64,000 nucleotides of DNA from Streptococcus suis (GCF_002964575.1 NZ_POQQ01000037.1:1-64000); one strand, 5' to 3'; counted from the stretch's first letter, positions 8,745-17,888 are shown. Made by a program: numbers and translations. The notes: generated from the letters alone by a model not told the origin.

Positions 8745-11087
8745 TTATAAACATAGCAAAGCGAACTGCCTAAAGATTTCCTGCCCATCCAAAATCAGGT
8801 CTTGAAAGAGGAGGTAGTCCAGCAGAGCCAGTGAGCCAGCTAGCAGGATGAAAATCACTAAGCGGTTTGAAAACCGAACCTGCAAAAGATGATTGAGACT
8901 GACTAGAACAATTTCCAATACCAGCAAGCCAAGCACCACCCACAAGAGATAAGGAGCATTGGGAAGGAACCAAGCCCAGAGTTCTTGTCCCCTCAGGAGT
9001 TCTAGAAAAATCCCCCTCTCCGAATGGGAAAGCAAGATAAGACCATCTTCCAGATAACCAATTCCTCCGACCAGACTATTGACTAGGAAAAGACTAGCTA
9101 AAAAGAGCATTGTAAAACAAAGAGCCTGGCCCAGTCCCAGCAACCACTTGGTGACTAGAACCTTGCGCAAATCCACAGGCTGGGTCTGATAGAGACGCCA
9201 GTTTTTCCCTGCAACCTCCACCGCCTTACCCCGACTGCCCAGCCAAACCGCCAGCAAGAGCACCAACAAATAGGCTGGACCATCAAAGAGAGAGCGCAGA
9301 CTGCCAATACCTGACAGATCTCTGGAGCGGTCCCAAGAAGGATCGTCTACTGGAACCAAGGCATCATTGGTATCAAAACGATTTTCCAAGCTGGTCAAAA
9401 CGACATCCTTGCCCCGCTTGGTTGCAGGCACCCCAGCCTCCATCAGCTGCTGCCAGTAATACTGACTGACCTGATTGCGAGTCTGGTAACGGCGAAGATT
9501 ATCTACCATCTGGCTGGCCCCAATATCACCATTGGCAAAAGCCTTTTCCTCTCTAGCCCATAGATAGACCTGCTCTGCCTCCAGCATAGCAAGGTGACTA
9601 GCCGGCAGAGCCTGAGGTTTTTCCTGATAAACCTGCCATTGCTTGACATAGAGATCTTTATAGATATGGTATTCCTGTAAAAGCTCCACTCTCCACTCCA
9701 ACTCCTCCTGATAGCTCGTGTCCTCTTTGACCAACTGCCTCAGACGGTTGATTTCCGACTGCAAACTCTCCACATAGGCCCCATCTTGCTCATAGGACTG
9801 GGTAACCAACTCCATCGAAACCCTCTCCTCCTGGGCAACCTCTTGCTTTTCTAGTCCCGTCAGTAGGGAAAATAGCAGAGCTAGGAGCAAGTTTCCTAAG
9901 ACGAACCCTTTCCAAGAATTGAGCCGACTAAGGATGAGAACATCAAAAGACCAAGCCTTGTCCAAACGCCCTGTGTCTAACTCCTTCTGATTCCCCACGG
10001 TCAGAACCAGCCTTTTCTTTTCTGTCAGCGCATAATAAGCAAGGAAAAGCCCAATGGTCAGCAGGAGCAAGACATCCACCGCTACAAAGACCTGTGAAAA
10101 TGCAGCTGTGTCTAAAAAAACAGGAAAGGCAAGCAAGGGCAGAATTTGACCTGACCAACCTGCTACTGCACCTGCCTGATAGGAAAGCCCCAGAGCTAAC
10201 ATTAACCCCGTCACCACAAAAGTCAGCCGACTGGCTAACAAGTGGTCCAAAAATCCAAAAAGTAGGCGAACAGCTAGAAGCAAGACCAACCAAAAAACAA
10301 ACAAGATAAGCCCGTAAAGCCAAGAGCCTATCAACTGACTCTGACCCAACATCTCAAGAGGAGCTTGAAAACTAGATAGAGCCAACTGACCTGTCAGCCC
10401 ATCATAGACCAGGATAAAAAGCAAGCCTATCCCCACAGCCAGCAGAAGCGAAAGCAAGGAAGCAGCCAAACGCCTGACCCCCTGCAAACTCAGACTATCC
10501 CATTGCTGTAACTGCCAAACTTGATGAGCCAGTTTCTTTTCCGCCAGCTGATTGGCAAGTAGAAAACCAAGCACCAAAAATACAGGAAGAAAACCAAACA
10601 AACTTTCCAAGTAGGCTTGAACAATACGCCCTGTTGACCAGGCTTGATTTTCAGGACCATCAGGCAGTTGATACTCAATCAGCCAGTCATTCCATCTGGC
10701 TAAACGCTCGATTTCCGTTTGTGTCAAGGAATTCCGAGTTTGAAAGTTTTTCCGATAGTGACCGATAAAATAGTCCAAATCCTGATACATGAGTTTGCGG
10801 TAGTTGGGTATCAGTTCAAACTTCCCCTCATCTAAGGCCTGACCGACACTTTCTATATCGGATTTCAAGCCCACCATCCGCGGTGCTTCTTCTGACCCCT
10901 CCTCAATTTTTATATCTGCCAAGACACTAGCCAATTCATTCAGTTCTTCTTTATAGGTTTCCACATAGGCCGCTTGATGGGCTTGCCTTTGTGAGATGGG
11001 AAGGTAGGCCAGACCTAAAAAACCCAGCACGAGCAAGCAGTAGAGAGGCGACCAGAGGATTTTCTTGATTTCAAAGTGCAGTCTCAT
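8745..11087 (-). CDS. ABC transporter permease, large two-half membrane protein
   Basis: 780 aa. Two similar halves each start with one helix, then a long extracellular coiled-coil-prone segment (Glu/Gln-rich, about 30-130 and 415-570), then five or six membrane helices. This is the layout of ABC-2 type exporters in which one polypeptide supplies both membrane halves. It overlaps the ATPase gene (start 11968) by four bases, so the pair forms one exporter. The substrate is unknown; a peptide or lipid, or a resistance role, is possible. Confidence 0.75.
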   Translation of the reverse strand: MRLHFEIKKILWSPLYCLLVLGFLGLAYLPISQRQAHQAAYVETYKEELNELASVLADIKIEEGSEEAPRMVGLKSDIESVGQALDEGKFELIPNYRKLMYQDLDYFIGHYRKNFQTRNSLTQTEIERLARWNDWLIEYQLPDGPENQAWSTGRIVQAYLESLFGFLPVFLVLGFLLANQLAEKKLAHQVWQLQQWDSLSLQGVRRLAASLLSLLLAVGIGLLFILVYDGLTGQLALSSFQAPLEMLGQSQLIGSWLYGLILFVFWLVLLLAVRLLFGFLDHLLASRLTFVVTGLMLALGLSYQAGAVAGWSGQILPLLAFPVFLDTAAFSQVFVAVDVLLLLTIGLFLAYYALTEKKRLVLTVGNQKELDTGRLDKAWSFDVLILSRLNSWKGFVLGNLLLALLFSLLTGLEKQEVAQEERVSMELVTQSYEQDGAYVESLQSEINRLRQLVKEDTSYQEELEWRVELLQEYHIYKDLYVKQWQVYQEKPQALPASHLAMLEAEQVYLWAREEKAFANGDIGASQMVDNLRRYQTRNQVSQYYWQQLMEAGVPATKRGKDVVLTSLENRFDTNDALVPVDDPSWDRSRDLSGIGSLRSLFDGPAYLLVLLLAVWLGSRGKAVEVAGKNWRLYQTQPVDLRKVLVTKWLLGLGQALCFTMLFLASLFLVNSLVGGIGYLEDGLILLSHSERGIFLELLRGQELWAWFLPNAPYLLWVVLGLLVLEIVLVSLNHLLQVRFSNRLVIFILLAGSLALLDYLLFQDLILDGQEIFRQFALLCL

Positions 11088-11968
11088 GTCCCCTCACCAC
11101 CTTCCTCCACATAGAGATCTCGATAAAGGGATTCCATATAGTCACTGGCTTTTGTAAGGCCAGCCACCTGCTGGATTGGAATACGATCCAGACAGTCTAG
11201 TAAATCTCGCTCGGGTAAGAAGATTTCCACCAGACCCTGCTCTGCCTTTTTCCACAAGAGTTGAGGATAATCCCGTAAAAATTCCTGAACCTGCTTGGAG
11301 TTTTCCACAGCAAGATGGTAATCATAATCCGCCGTCAACTCCACTTCTGTGGCAATCAACTTGCTGGCCTTGAGAAAATAAACCTGATTGGTCAGCTTCT
11401 CGATCTCCGACAGATGGTGGGAAGAAAGCAAAATGGCAACACCTTCTGCCTGTAGGTTCAGAAGAAATTCTCGCTGCTGGATGATATTGGTCGGGTCCAA
11501 GCCGATATGGGGTTCATCCAGCAACAAGAGCTTGGGCTTGGGAAGGACAGCCATGGCAAAGAGCAACTTCTGCTTCATACCCATGGAATAACTAGCCACT
11601 CGCTTTTTGACATAGTAGCCCATCCCCAATTCTTCCACTAACGCATCCACTTCCTTTTTCCCCAGCTTGTGGGTCGCAGCCACATAGGTCAGATGGTCAT
11701 AACCCGTCAACTGTGGATAAAGAGCTTGAGCATCCAACATGACAGACATATCCTGAAAAATCGCTCGGTCACTATTGGGCCGACCATTGATAGTTACCGA
11801 CCCACGGTCAGCGGTTTCTGTATTGCTGATGATATTCAGGAGGGTGGATTTCCCCACACCATTGGGACCAACTAGGGCAACCAAGTCCCCCGCTTGCAAC
11901 TCAAAGGACACATAGGACAAGACCTGATGGGCACCGTATCGCTTACAGATATCGACTACTTTCAGCAT
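11084..11968 (-). CDS. ABC transporter ATP-binding protein
   Basis: 294 aa from ATG 11968, chosen because AAAGGAG lies nine bases upstream; the longer frame to 12040 has no SD. The nucleotide-binding domain has Walker A GPNGVGKST (about 37-45), signature SYSMGMKQK, Walker B LLLLDEPHIGLD and the H-loop SSHHLSE. The last ~80 residues form the extra domain common in ABC-2 exporters. It partners the 780-aa permease, whose start it overlaps. Confidence 0.88.
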   Translation of the reverse strand: MLKVVDICKRYGAHQVLSYVSFELQAGDLVALVGPNGVGKSTLLNIISNTETADRGSVTINGRPNSDRAIFQDMSVMLDAQALYPQLTGYDHLTYVAATHKLGKKEVDALVEELGMGYYVKKRVASYSMGMKQKLLFAMAVLPKPKLLLLDEPHIGLDPTNIIQQREFLLNLQAEGVAILLSSHHLSEIEKLTNQVYFLKASKLIATEVELTADYDYHLAVENSKQVQEFLRDYPQLLWKKAEQGLVEIFLPERDLLDCLDRIPIQQVAGLTKASDYMESLYRDLYVEEGGEGT

Positions 11969-12011
11969 AGAAACTCCTTTCTTGGAGAAATGGCAGGTTT
12001 TGTTTAATATA

Positions 12012-12040
12012 ATAATATCAAACAAGGGGCTAAGAAGCAA
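12012..12040 (-). promoter_or_regulatory. Promoter of the ABC exporter operon
   Basis: Minus strand: TTGCTT (12040-12035), 17-nt spacer, TATTAT (12017-12012), about 45 bp upstream of ATG 11968. Confidence 0.6.
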
Positions 12041-12061
12041 TAAAAATAATGTAAAGATACC

Positions 12062-12083
12062 AAAAAACGACCCTTTCGGGTCG
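12062..12083 (-). terminator. Terminator of the 12089-12655 gene
   Basis: CGACCC-TTTC-GGGTCG hairpin with a T run on the minus strand. Nearly the same hairpin recurs at 14135-14158 and 14741-14763. Confidence 0.8.
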
Positions 12084-12088
12084 CTACT

Positions 12089-12655
12089 TTATTTCCAAGT
12101 TCTTAGCTCACTCCATGTTCGGATATTACTAAAAGTATGAACTCGACCGGCTGAATGCCATCTGTTGGAACCATAATATTGCACTTCTAATCTATAGACA
12201 TTAACAGTAAAAGTAGACTTCAAGATAATGTATCCGTAGGTATACGGTGGTACATTATGTGTCGCAGAAATCCCTAATGATAAACCAAGACCATATTTGG
12301 GGTGGGTAAAACCTGCACCTGCCGATACTGTTAGACTAGCACCTGCACGACCACCATAAGCTGTCGTAGAGATAGCAGATGAGGTCCCCGAATCACGATA
12401 AGAATGAGAAAATATCCTTCGGGTTGCACGCACTCCATTCGAACGGGATTTATATTTGGTATTGGACTCAACAAATATATTTCTTCCCTCTAAAGTTTCA
12501 AATTGATAGTAAGTTCCTGATGACACATCTTTCACCACTAATTTAGAAATAATTTCCAAATTAGTGCCTGGAATAGTTTCTGCCTTTGCTGAATCTACCC
12601 CGACCAAACAAATTAAACTTAGCATCAATAAAATTAACAATTTCAACTGTTTCAT
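12089..12655 (-). CDS. Secreted protein of unknown function
   Basis: 188 aa with a clear signal peptide (KQLKLLILLMLSLICLVGV then DSAKA-E). The mature part is rich in Ser, Thr, Gly and Tyr. A glycine-rich central stretch (YGGRAGASLTVSAGAGFT, about 101-118) looks like beta-strand packing. No Cys residues and no anchor motif. No family is recognised. It is the last gene of a run of small genes divergent from an Rgg-type regulator, so it may be that regulator's secreted target. Confidence 0.7.
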   Translation of the reverse strand: MKQLKLLILLMLSLICLVGVDSAKAETIPGTNLEIISKLVVKDVSSGTYYQFETLEGRNIFVESNTKYKSRSNGVRATRRIFSHSYRDSGTSSAISTTAYGGRAGASLTVSAGAGFTHPKYGLGLSLGISATHNVPPYTYGYIILKSTFTVNVYRLEVQYYGSNRWHSAGRVHTFSNIRTWSELRTWK

Positions 12656-12681
12656 AATATTCTCACTTTCCCAAAATGAAA

Positions 12682-12900
12682 TTAGTTTCTTTTTATAGCT
12701 TTATAAAGAAGAGTTGTACCAACAATCATTCCAATCGTCCCCATAGGTCGCCATACTAATGTATATAAAAAAGTCTGTATCCACAACCAAAAATCTGTAT
12801 CAACGATTTGATAAGGATTGATATGGAATAATAAAAAACTGAAACAAAGAACAATAATACCACTTAAAAACAAGGTATTAGAATCAATCTCTCTCATCAT
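12682..12900 (-). CDS. Small two-helix membrane protein
   Basis: 72 aa with two hydrophobic segments (about 11-25 and 52-66) and a basic tail KAIKRN. ATG-ATG at 12900/12897 is preceded by a strong SD GGGGGAGG. It lies 26 bp upstream of the 188-aa secreted protein and downstream of two peptide genes on the same strand. No family is recognised. An immunity or accessory role to the secreted product is only a guess. Confidence 0.65.
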   Translation of the reverse strand: MMREIDSNTLFLSGIIVLCFSFLLFHINPYQIVDTDFWLWIQTFLYTLVWRPMGTIGMIVGTTLLYKAIKRN

Positions 12901-12932
12901 AATCCTCCCCCAATTAAATAATCTATCGTCAC

Positions 12933-13064
12933 CTAAGCTAACTGGTTAATTATAGGTTGTGTTTCATAAATGTCTCTTTCCTCATGAGAAAATAATCTTA
13001 AGGTCGATATACTTACCCATATTGCAATTAGAATAATTGCAGTAATTGAAAAATATCTTTTCAC
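12933..13064 (-). CDS. 43-residue membrane-anchored peptide, possible pheromone precursor
   Basis: GTG start at 13064 with SD GAAAGGAG, stop TAG at 12933. It begins VKRYFSITAIILIAIWVSI: a basic start, then a hydrophobic segment. A charged linker HEERDIYE follows, then a C-terminus TQPIINQLA. This is the layout of Phr/PapR-type secreted signal precursors, whose active part is the C-terminal 5-10 residues. It is divergent from the Rgg-type regulator at 13257. A simple small membrane protein is the alternative. Confidence 0.5.
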   Translation of the reverse strand: MKRYFSITAIILIAIWVSISTLRLFSHEERDIYETQPIINQLA

Positions 13065-13079
13065 TTGTTCTTCTCCTTT

Positions 13080-13139
13080 CTAACTAAAAATAGATTGTCG
13101 AATGCATCCATTCTTATCAAGAACATCTGCCGTTTTCAT
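13080..13139 (-). CDS. 19-residue peptide ORF, first of the operon
   Basis: ATG 13139 with SD AGAAAGGAG; the product is MKTADVLDKNGCIRQSIFS. The leader TAGAAAGGAGAA is also present before the next peptide (13064), so the two translation starts look duplicated. The peptide is polar with one Cys and is not like a hydrophobic SHP pheromone. It may be a signal, a regulatory leader or a small product. No family is recognised. Confidence 0.4.
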   Translation of the reverse strand: MKTADVLDKNGCIRQSIFS

Positions 13140-13182
13140 TTTCTCCTTTCTACCTGATACAAGATTGTGCATTCCTTACGCT

Positions 13183-13194
13183 TTTATGGTATAC
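13183..13194 (+). promoter_or_regulatory. Regulator promoter in the divergent region
   Basis: Extended -10 TGGTATACT at about 13187-13195 reads toward the regulator at 13257. It lies inside the near-palindrome ATGGTATACTAT, which could also act as an operator for the divergent peptide operon. Confidence 0.45.
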
Positions 13195-13256
13195 TATCTT
13201 TGTAAAATTTCTTATTTTTGTTGCATATAATCACAATTTGATGAAAGGATATTGTT

Positions 13257-14105
13257 ATGCGGTGGGATTACGGAAGTGTTTACAGAGAAATTCGAAAAAG
13301 CAAACATTTGAGCCAGGAGCAGATTTGTGGGAAATATATCAATCGGACGACCTTGGTTCGTTTCGAGAAAAATCAAACTATTCCCAGCTACGAACTCATG
13401 CGTTTCTTGCTCAAGCAAGTGGATATGACCTTCGAGGAATTTGAATACCTCTGTAACTACTATCAGCCCAGCCAACGCCAACAATTACTCTATGATATTG
13501 ATAACTTAAGAACACCTACAACTCAAAAAATGGTAGACCTCATCAAACGTTGTCATGAGCACTTGAGTAAAGAACACGATGACATTCCCGTACATAGAAG
13601 ATGCCTTATTCTGGAAACTATTGTATCCGCTAGAACAAATACAGTTCTAGAGACATCTCATCACAAACCTGCCCAATACTTGTGGTCACAAATTATTGAC
13701 AACGAAAATTGGTACTACAACGACATTATTATAGTTGGTAGCCTTCTTCATACCCTACCTGTTGACACAGTAGAAAAAACTTGTGACTTGCTTTTGAAGC
13801 GTCTTGAAAAATATCATGATTTTAAGCGAATTAAACCGTCCATTCTTTCTCAATACCAATTTCTAAGCTATTATTTCCTAGATTGGAAAAAGAAAGAAAA
13901 AGCCCGTTTTTTTGCCACCAAACTCATGGAACTAGCCAAACAAGAAAAACGCTATGACCAACTAGCCCGTGCCTATGTCTATCTCGGACTTGCTGAAAAT
14001 AAACAGGAACTAATTGACAAAGGGCTACAAATCTTGGAACTGACGGACGAGCAACATATCTTGACTAGCATCAAGTCCCTAATCAAACAACACCAAACTG
14101 ACTGA
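13257..14105 (+). CDS. Rgg/GadR/MutR-family transcriptional regulator
   Basis: 282 aa. An N-terminal helix-turn-helix (about residues 6-60, with LSQEQICGKYINRTTLVRFE as recognition region) is followed by an all-helical C-terminal part with TPR-like repeats, as in peptide-responsive Rgg regulators. ATG 13257 follows AAAGGAT. The gene is divergent from four small genes encoding peptides and a secreted protein, the usual layout of a regulator with its peptide and target. It ends in its own terminator. Confidence 0.85.
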   Translation: MRWDYGSVYREIRKSKHLSQEQICGKYINRTTLVRFEKNQTIPSYELMRFLLKQVDMTFEEFEYLCNYYQPSQRQQLLYDIDNLRTPTTQKMVDLIKRCHEHLSKEHDDIPVHRRCLILETIVSARTNTVLETSHHKPAQYLWSQIIDNENWYYNDIIIVGSLLHTLPVDTVEKTCDLLLKRLEKYHDFKRIKPSILSQYQFLSYYFLDWKKKEKARFFATKLMELAKQEKRYDQLARAYVYLGLAENKQELIDKGLQILELTDEQHILTSIKSLIKQHQTD

Positions 14106-14127
14106 AAAATTTTCGGTCAGTTTTTTT
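14098..14127 (+). terminator. Terminator of the Rgg-type gene
   Basis: CTGACTGAAAA pairs with TTTTCGGTCAG and is followed by seven T. The stem overlaps the stop codon. Confidence 0.85.
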
Positions 14128-14134
14128 ATGTACT

Positions 14135-14158
14135 AAAAAACGACCCTTTCGGATCGTT
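14135..14158 (-). terminator. Terminator of the toxin-antitoxin operon
   Basis: AACGACCC-TTTC-GGATCGTT hairpin with a T run on the minus strand. It is a near-copy of the hairpins at 12062 and 14741. Confidence 0.75.
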
Positions 14159-14178
14159 CTACTTCATATTAACAGCTA

Positions 14179-14439
14179 TTAGTAAATATCTCTACGATGA
14201 CCAAATTCAAGTGCCAGAATAACCATCCTATCATCCTGAATATCGCAAATCAATCGATAATCACCGATACGATAACGCCACTCATTGGCATGGTCCCCTG
14301 TCAATCCCTTGCCATGCAACCTCGGATTAACTGTACCATCTAGGTGTTTATCCACCCATGCAAATAATAATCTTTGGATTGGCTTATCCAATTTTCTGAT
14401 TTGCTTCTGTGCCTTCTTAGAATACTCTACATGGAACAT
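14179..14439 (-). CDS. RelE/YoeB-family toxin
   Basis: 86 aa from ATG 14439, one base after the antitoxin stop, so translation is coupled. FHVEYSKKAQKQIRKLDK, LHGKGLTG and EWRYRIGDYRLICDI with the C-terminal GHRRDIY are classic for RelE/ParE-fold mRNA interferases that cut mRNA on the ribosome. The conserved basic residues (R in WRYRIGDYR, H/R at the end) are present, so it appears intact. Confidence 0.88.
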   Translation of the reverse strand: MFHVEYSKKAQKQIRKLDKPIQRLLFAWVDKHLDGTVNPRLHGKGLTGDHANEWRYRIGDYRLICDIQDDRMVILALEFGHRRDIY

Positions 14440-14440
14440 A

Positions 14441-14665
14441 TTACAGACCAAGTTCCTTCTTGAAATCAGCATGACTGATGGTTTCAGGATCTTTCTGGTA
14501 CTCCTCGTAGGCTTGACGGTAAATATTCAAATCATACTCATCCTCAATATCACGCTCAAGCGCCTTCTTAAATAAACTTGAAAGACTTTGACCAGTCAAT
14601 TGAGCATAGCTCTTGAAAAATACTTCTTCCTCTTTGTTTAATCGAATAGTTACTGTACTCATCAT
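14441..14665 (-). CDS. RelB/DinJ-like (DUF6290-type) antitoxin
   Basis: About 74 aa from ATG 14665/14662 (MMSTVTIRLNKEEE). An upstream ATG (14707) lies within the operator and is unlikely to be used. The N-terminal beta strand STVTIRLNKEEEVFF and following helices form a ribbon-helix-helix DNA-binding domain. The C-terminal part (YDLNIYRQAYEEYQKDPETIS) would wrap the toxin. First gene of the pair. Confidence 0.85.
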   Translation of the reverse strand: MMSTVTIRLNKEEEVFFKSYAQLTGQSLSSLFKKALERDIEDEYDLNIYRQAYEEYQKDPETISHADFKKELGL

Positions 14666-14681
14666 CTTACCTCGCTTCTTT

Positions 14682-14698
14682 GTGTTACATTGTAACAC
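14682..14698. promoter_or_regulatory. Operator of the toxin-antitoxin operon
   Basis: Perfect palindrome GTGTTACA-T-TGTAACAC, 17 bp upstream of the antitoxin start. This is the expected autorepression site for a ribbon-helix-helix antitoxin/toxin complex. Confidence 0.7.
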
Positions 14699-14740
14699 AT
14701 TTTGCAAAAATTGTAAACCAATACTATATAGATTAGAGCA

Positions 14741-14763
14741 AAAAACGACCCTTTCGGATCGTT
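14741..14763 (-). terminator. Terminator of the Sua5/YrdC-like gene
   Basis: AACGACCC-TTTC-GGATCGTT with a T run on the minus strand, 15 bp after the stop of the 14778-15563 gene. Confidence 0.75.
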
Positions 14764-14777
14764 CGTTCTACATTATC

Positions 14778-15563
14778 TTAATAGTATTCCCCTTGTCTAT
14801 AGTCCCAAGAGTTGAAGTGGTCTGACAAGTGCATCATGATTTTATCGATGTCCAGACCCTTACGGATGACAACTGGGCATGGGCTGATAGAACGACTATC
14901 TGCACCTTGTTCTGGAATAAGTTTACCATCTTTGTCTACCATGGACACCATAACCCCTTGCTCATAGCGGGTTTCGATGGTCTTGTCTGGTTGGATAGAT
15001 GCCACATAGTCGTCCGCCTCGATAATCAAGTCTACCTTAGACGCGATACGCTCACCGATACCTTCTACCTTACCACGATTTCCCTTACCTGATGGGTTAG
15101 CAGATGAAGCGTAGACCATACGACCTTCTTTTTCCCACATTTCCTTAGCAATCTGCTCGCCAGCCACACCAAACTTGATAACAAAGCACGAAGTCCCACG
15201 CACATCAGTCATCAACTCTTCACGACCGTCCCCATAAGCCTGCAACTTGGCATAAGCCTCTGGTTTCCAAGGCAGGATACAACCCAACAAAATGTCCTCA
15301 TCCCAATGTTTTTGGTAGAAGGCATCAATCTCAGGAGTCAACTGAGCCAACTCACGAAGCTCCTCCATGCTACCACAAAGGACCACGCCCGGCTTATTAC
15401 GCTTACGCTCTTTAGCGTCAAACTTCCGCTCCAAGCCAGCCTTGTCTGCAGTCATGATGATGTAACCAACCTTAGTCGGGCAAACAATCACGCCTCCCTC
15501 ACCCTTGATAATCTCAAGACCTTCTTGTGAAAGTGTGCCATCCCAGTGAATTTGTTTCGTCAT
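14778..15563 (-). CDS. Sua5/YciO/YrdC-domain protein
   Basis: 261 aa from ATG 15563; a first ATG six bases upstream is too close to the SD AGAGGA. The YrdC fold is seen in GGVIVCPTKVGYIIMTAD, KRNKPGVVL and VYASSANPSG (SxANxSG nucleotide motif). YrdC/Sua5 proteins make threonylcarbamoyl-AMP for tRNA t6A. This protein is longer at its C-terminus than YrdC and differs in the usual KxR/SxN pattern, so it may be a paralogue with another carbamoyl/nucleotide role. Confidence 0.7.
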   Translation of the reverse strand: MTKQIHWDGTLSQEGLEIIKGEGGVIVCPTKVGYIIMTADKAGLERKFDAKERKRNKPGVVLCGSMEELRELAQLTPEIDAFYQKHWDEDILLGCILPWKPEAYAKLQAYGDGREELMTDVRGTSCFVIKFGVAGEQIAKEMWEKEGRMVYASSANPSGKGNRGKVEGIGERIASKVDLIIEADDYVASIQPDKTIETRYEQGVMVSMVDKDGKLIPEQGADSRSISPCPVVIRKGLDIDKIMMHLSDHFNSWDYRQGEYY

Positions 15564-15654
15564 AATCATTTCCTCTTTTCTTTTGTTTCATAGCAGAGCG
15601 ACCTGCTTGTTTTCTTCATATTTCGTAAGAGTCTTTCAGTTTACTTTTAGTACT

Positions 15655-15890
15655 AGCTCTAACTGTCTGGGAGACAGTTAGAGGTTGGAGATAAAACGAA
15701 CATTGTTCGTGTTAACGAGCTGCAGACTGCTTCAACAGTCAGAGTAGTGACTGTTGAAGTTTTAAAACCATACTTACGATAGTAAGTAACGCTTGTAAAG
15801 TACGGCAAAGCGAGTTCAAATAATGATGAAATTATTTGAAGTTGGAAATAGGGAAACGGAGTTTCCTCGTTCGTCGCAGTAATAAAAGAT
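15655..15890. repeat. Composite hairpin repeat element
   Basis: The 334-bp gap between genes (15570-15903) shows no ORF. It is a string of hairpins: CTAACTGTCT/AGACAGTTAG, CGAAC/GTTCG, AACAGTCA/TGACTGTT, ACTTAC/GTAAGT, TCAAATAAT/ATTATTTGA, GAAAC/GTTTC. They are joined by connectors including aggttggagataaaacgaac, which is shared with 21250-21285 and partly with 5020-5035. Confidence 0.65.
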
Positions 15891-15903
15891 AAAATGGAAG
15901 ACT

Positions 15904-16497
15904 CTAGTTTTGCCAGTAGCTTGGTCTATTCAGTTCATACTCAGCAATCAAATCCTGATACTGTAATGTAATACCAATATCATCCAAGCCATTGAGCAAC
16001 TTGTGTTTCCAATCCTGTTCGATGTCAAATGGGAATTCCCCAAAAGGCGTCCGTATCAACTGGTCTACCAAGTCAACCGTGATTTCTTGGTCTGGAGCCA
16101 GCTGAGCCAGTTGGTCCCTGACTTCTTTGGGCTGGATAATGGGCAGAATCCCATTGTTCAAATCATTGTTGTAATGAATATCTCCAAAGGAGCCTGCAAT
16201 GATGACCTTGAAGCCATAATCTGCCAGAGCCCAAGCAGCATGTTCCCTAGAAGAACCTGCTCCGAAGTTATCCCCAGATATGAGGATACTGGCTCCTTGA
16301 TAGGCAGGCTGATTGAGAATGAAATCAGGATTATCCGTGTAGTTATCATCCAAATACCGCCAAGCATAAAGCAGATACTTGCCAAACCCCTTTTTGTCAA
16401 TCAGCTTGAGAAACTGCTTGGGCAGGAGCTGGTCAGTATCAATATTATCATTCATGAGCGGAACGGTCGTTCCTGTCCATGTGGTAAATTGGTGCAT
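15904..16497 (-). CDS. leuD: 3-isopropylmalate dehydratase small subunit
   Basis: 197 aa, the normal LeuD size. With LeuC it forms the aconitase-like enzyme that isomerises 2-isopropylmalate to 3-isopropylmalate in leucine synthesis. [14 protein letters not shown] and [19 protein letters not shown] (swivelling-domain substrate motif) are present. Its ATG overlaps the leuC stop by one base. Last gene of leuABCD. Confidence 0.95.
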   Translation of the reverse strand: MHQFTTWTGTTVPLMNDNIDTDQLLPKQFLKLIDKKGFGKYLLYAWRYLDDNYTDNPDFILNQPAYQGASILISGDNFGAGSSREHAAWALADYGFKVIIAGSFGDIHYNNDLNNGILPIIQPKEVRDQLAQLAPDQEITVDLVDQLIRTPFGEFPFDIEQDWKHKLLNGLDDIGITLQYQDLIAEYELNRPSYWQN

Positions 16498-17888
16498 TAA
16501 ACTCCCTCCTTGAGAATTTCTAGCTGTCTAGTGTCGACAAATCGTCCATAAAGCGCAGCTGCGGCAGCCATAGCAGGACTACACAAGTGGGTCTTGGCCC
16601 CAAAGCCCTGTCGGTCTTCAAAGTTTCGATTACTTGTAGAGGCACAATGCACACCTGCAGGCACCTTGTCTGGATTCATCCCCAGACACATGGAGCAACC
16701 TGGATCCCGCCACTCAAAGCCTGCCTCCATGAAAATTTTGTCTAGCCCAAGCTTTTCTGCAGCTCGCTTGACAGGGCGACTGCCTGGAACGACAATGGCC
16801 GTGACCTGCTCTGCTATTTTCCGCCCCTTAACAATCCTAGCTGCCAGCTGCAAATCGCTGAGTCGAGCATTGGTACAGGAGCCTAGGAAGACATAGCCAA
16901 CGGGAATGTCCGCAGCCTTTTGCCCAGGAGCTAAGTCCATGTAAGCGTAGGCCCGCTCGTCGTTGTGGTCACGGATGGCTGGGAAGGTTTCGTCAAAGCT
17001 AACCCCCATAGCAGGCGTCGTTCCCCAAGTGACCATCGGTGCTAAGTCTGATACATCAAGGACTAGGTGCTTATCATAGACGGTGTCGGCATCTGAGTAG
17101 AGCTCCTTCCAGTCTGCCACCGCCGCCTCAAAGTCCGCTGGTGCACACTCCCGACCTCGCAGGTAGTCAAAAGTGGTCTGGTCTGGAGCCATAATGCCCA
17201 TCTTAGAGCCGAACTCAATGGACATATTGCAAATGGTCATCCGCTCTTCCATGCTGAGGCTGTCGATGACTGGACCTGCAAATTCAACCACGTGACCCAA
17301 ACCACAATCCACGCCGTAGCGGGCAATCAGAGCCAGGATAAAGTCCTTGGCATAGACACCTGTTTGCGCCTGACCGACAAATTCCACTAGGAGTCGCTTG
17401 GGTTTGACCTGCCAGATTGTTTGAGTAGCGAGAACGTGCTCAACTTCGGAAGTACCAATCCCAAAGGCAATGGCTCCAAATGCTCCGTGAGTCGCCGTAT
17501 GGCTATCCCCGCAGACAATGAACTTTCCTGGCTGGGTCCTGCCTGTTTCTGGTCCAACCATGTGGACAATGCCCTGATGTTCCGAACCGTGGGCTGCGTG
17601 GGGAATGCCGAAATCTTCTATATTCTTCGCCAAAGCGTCCATCTGAGCCTTGGAAATGACATCACGGATATTGTGAATATCAACGGTTGGTACGTTGTGG
17701 TCAAAAGTCGCAAAGGTCAAGTCTGGGCGCCGAACAGGTCGCCCTGTATCCCTCAGTCCTTGAAAGGCTTGGGGACTGGTCACCTCGTGCACATAATGTT
17801 GATCGACATAGAGGAGCTGGGGCTGTCCTTCCTGCCCTGTAATCACATGGCGATCCCAGAGCTTATCGAAAATGGATTTGCCACTCAT
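16497..17888 (-). CDS. leuC: 3-isopropylmalate dehydratase large subunit
   Basis: 463 aa. Carries the [4Fe-4S] cluster: Cys in [13 protein letters not shown] and the CSMC pair in [32 protein letters not shown] is the substrate-binding signature. Full length. Overlaps leuB by four bases. Confidence 0.96.
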   Translation of the reverse strand: MSGKSIFDKLWDRHVITGQEGQPQLLYVDQHYVHEVTSPQAFQGLRDTGRPVRRPDLTFATFDHNVPTVDIHNIRDVISKAQMDALAKNIEDFGIPHAAHGSEHQGIVHMVGPETGRTQPGKFIVCGDSHTATHGAFGAIAFGIGTSEVEHVLATQTIWQVKPKRLLVEFVGQAQTGVYAKDFILALIARYGVDCGLGHVVEFAGPVIDSLSMEERMTICNMSIEFGSKMGIMAPDQTTFDYLRGRECAPADFEAAVADWKELYSDADTVYDKHLVLDVSDLAPMVTWGTTPAMGVSFDETFPAIRDHNDERAYAYMDLAPGQKAADIPVGYVFLGSCTNARLSDLQLAARIVKGRKIAEQVTAIVVPGSRPVKRAAEKLGLDKIFMEAGFEWRDPGCSMCLGMNPDKVPAGVHCASTSNRNFEDRQGFGAKTHLCSPAMAAAAALYGRFVDTRQLEILKEGV

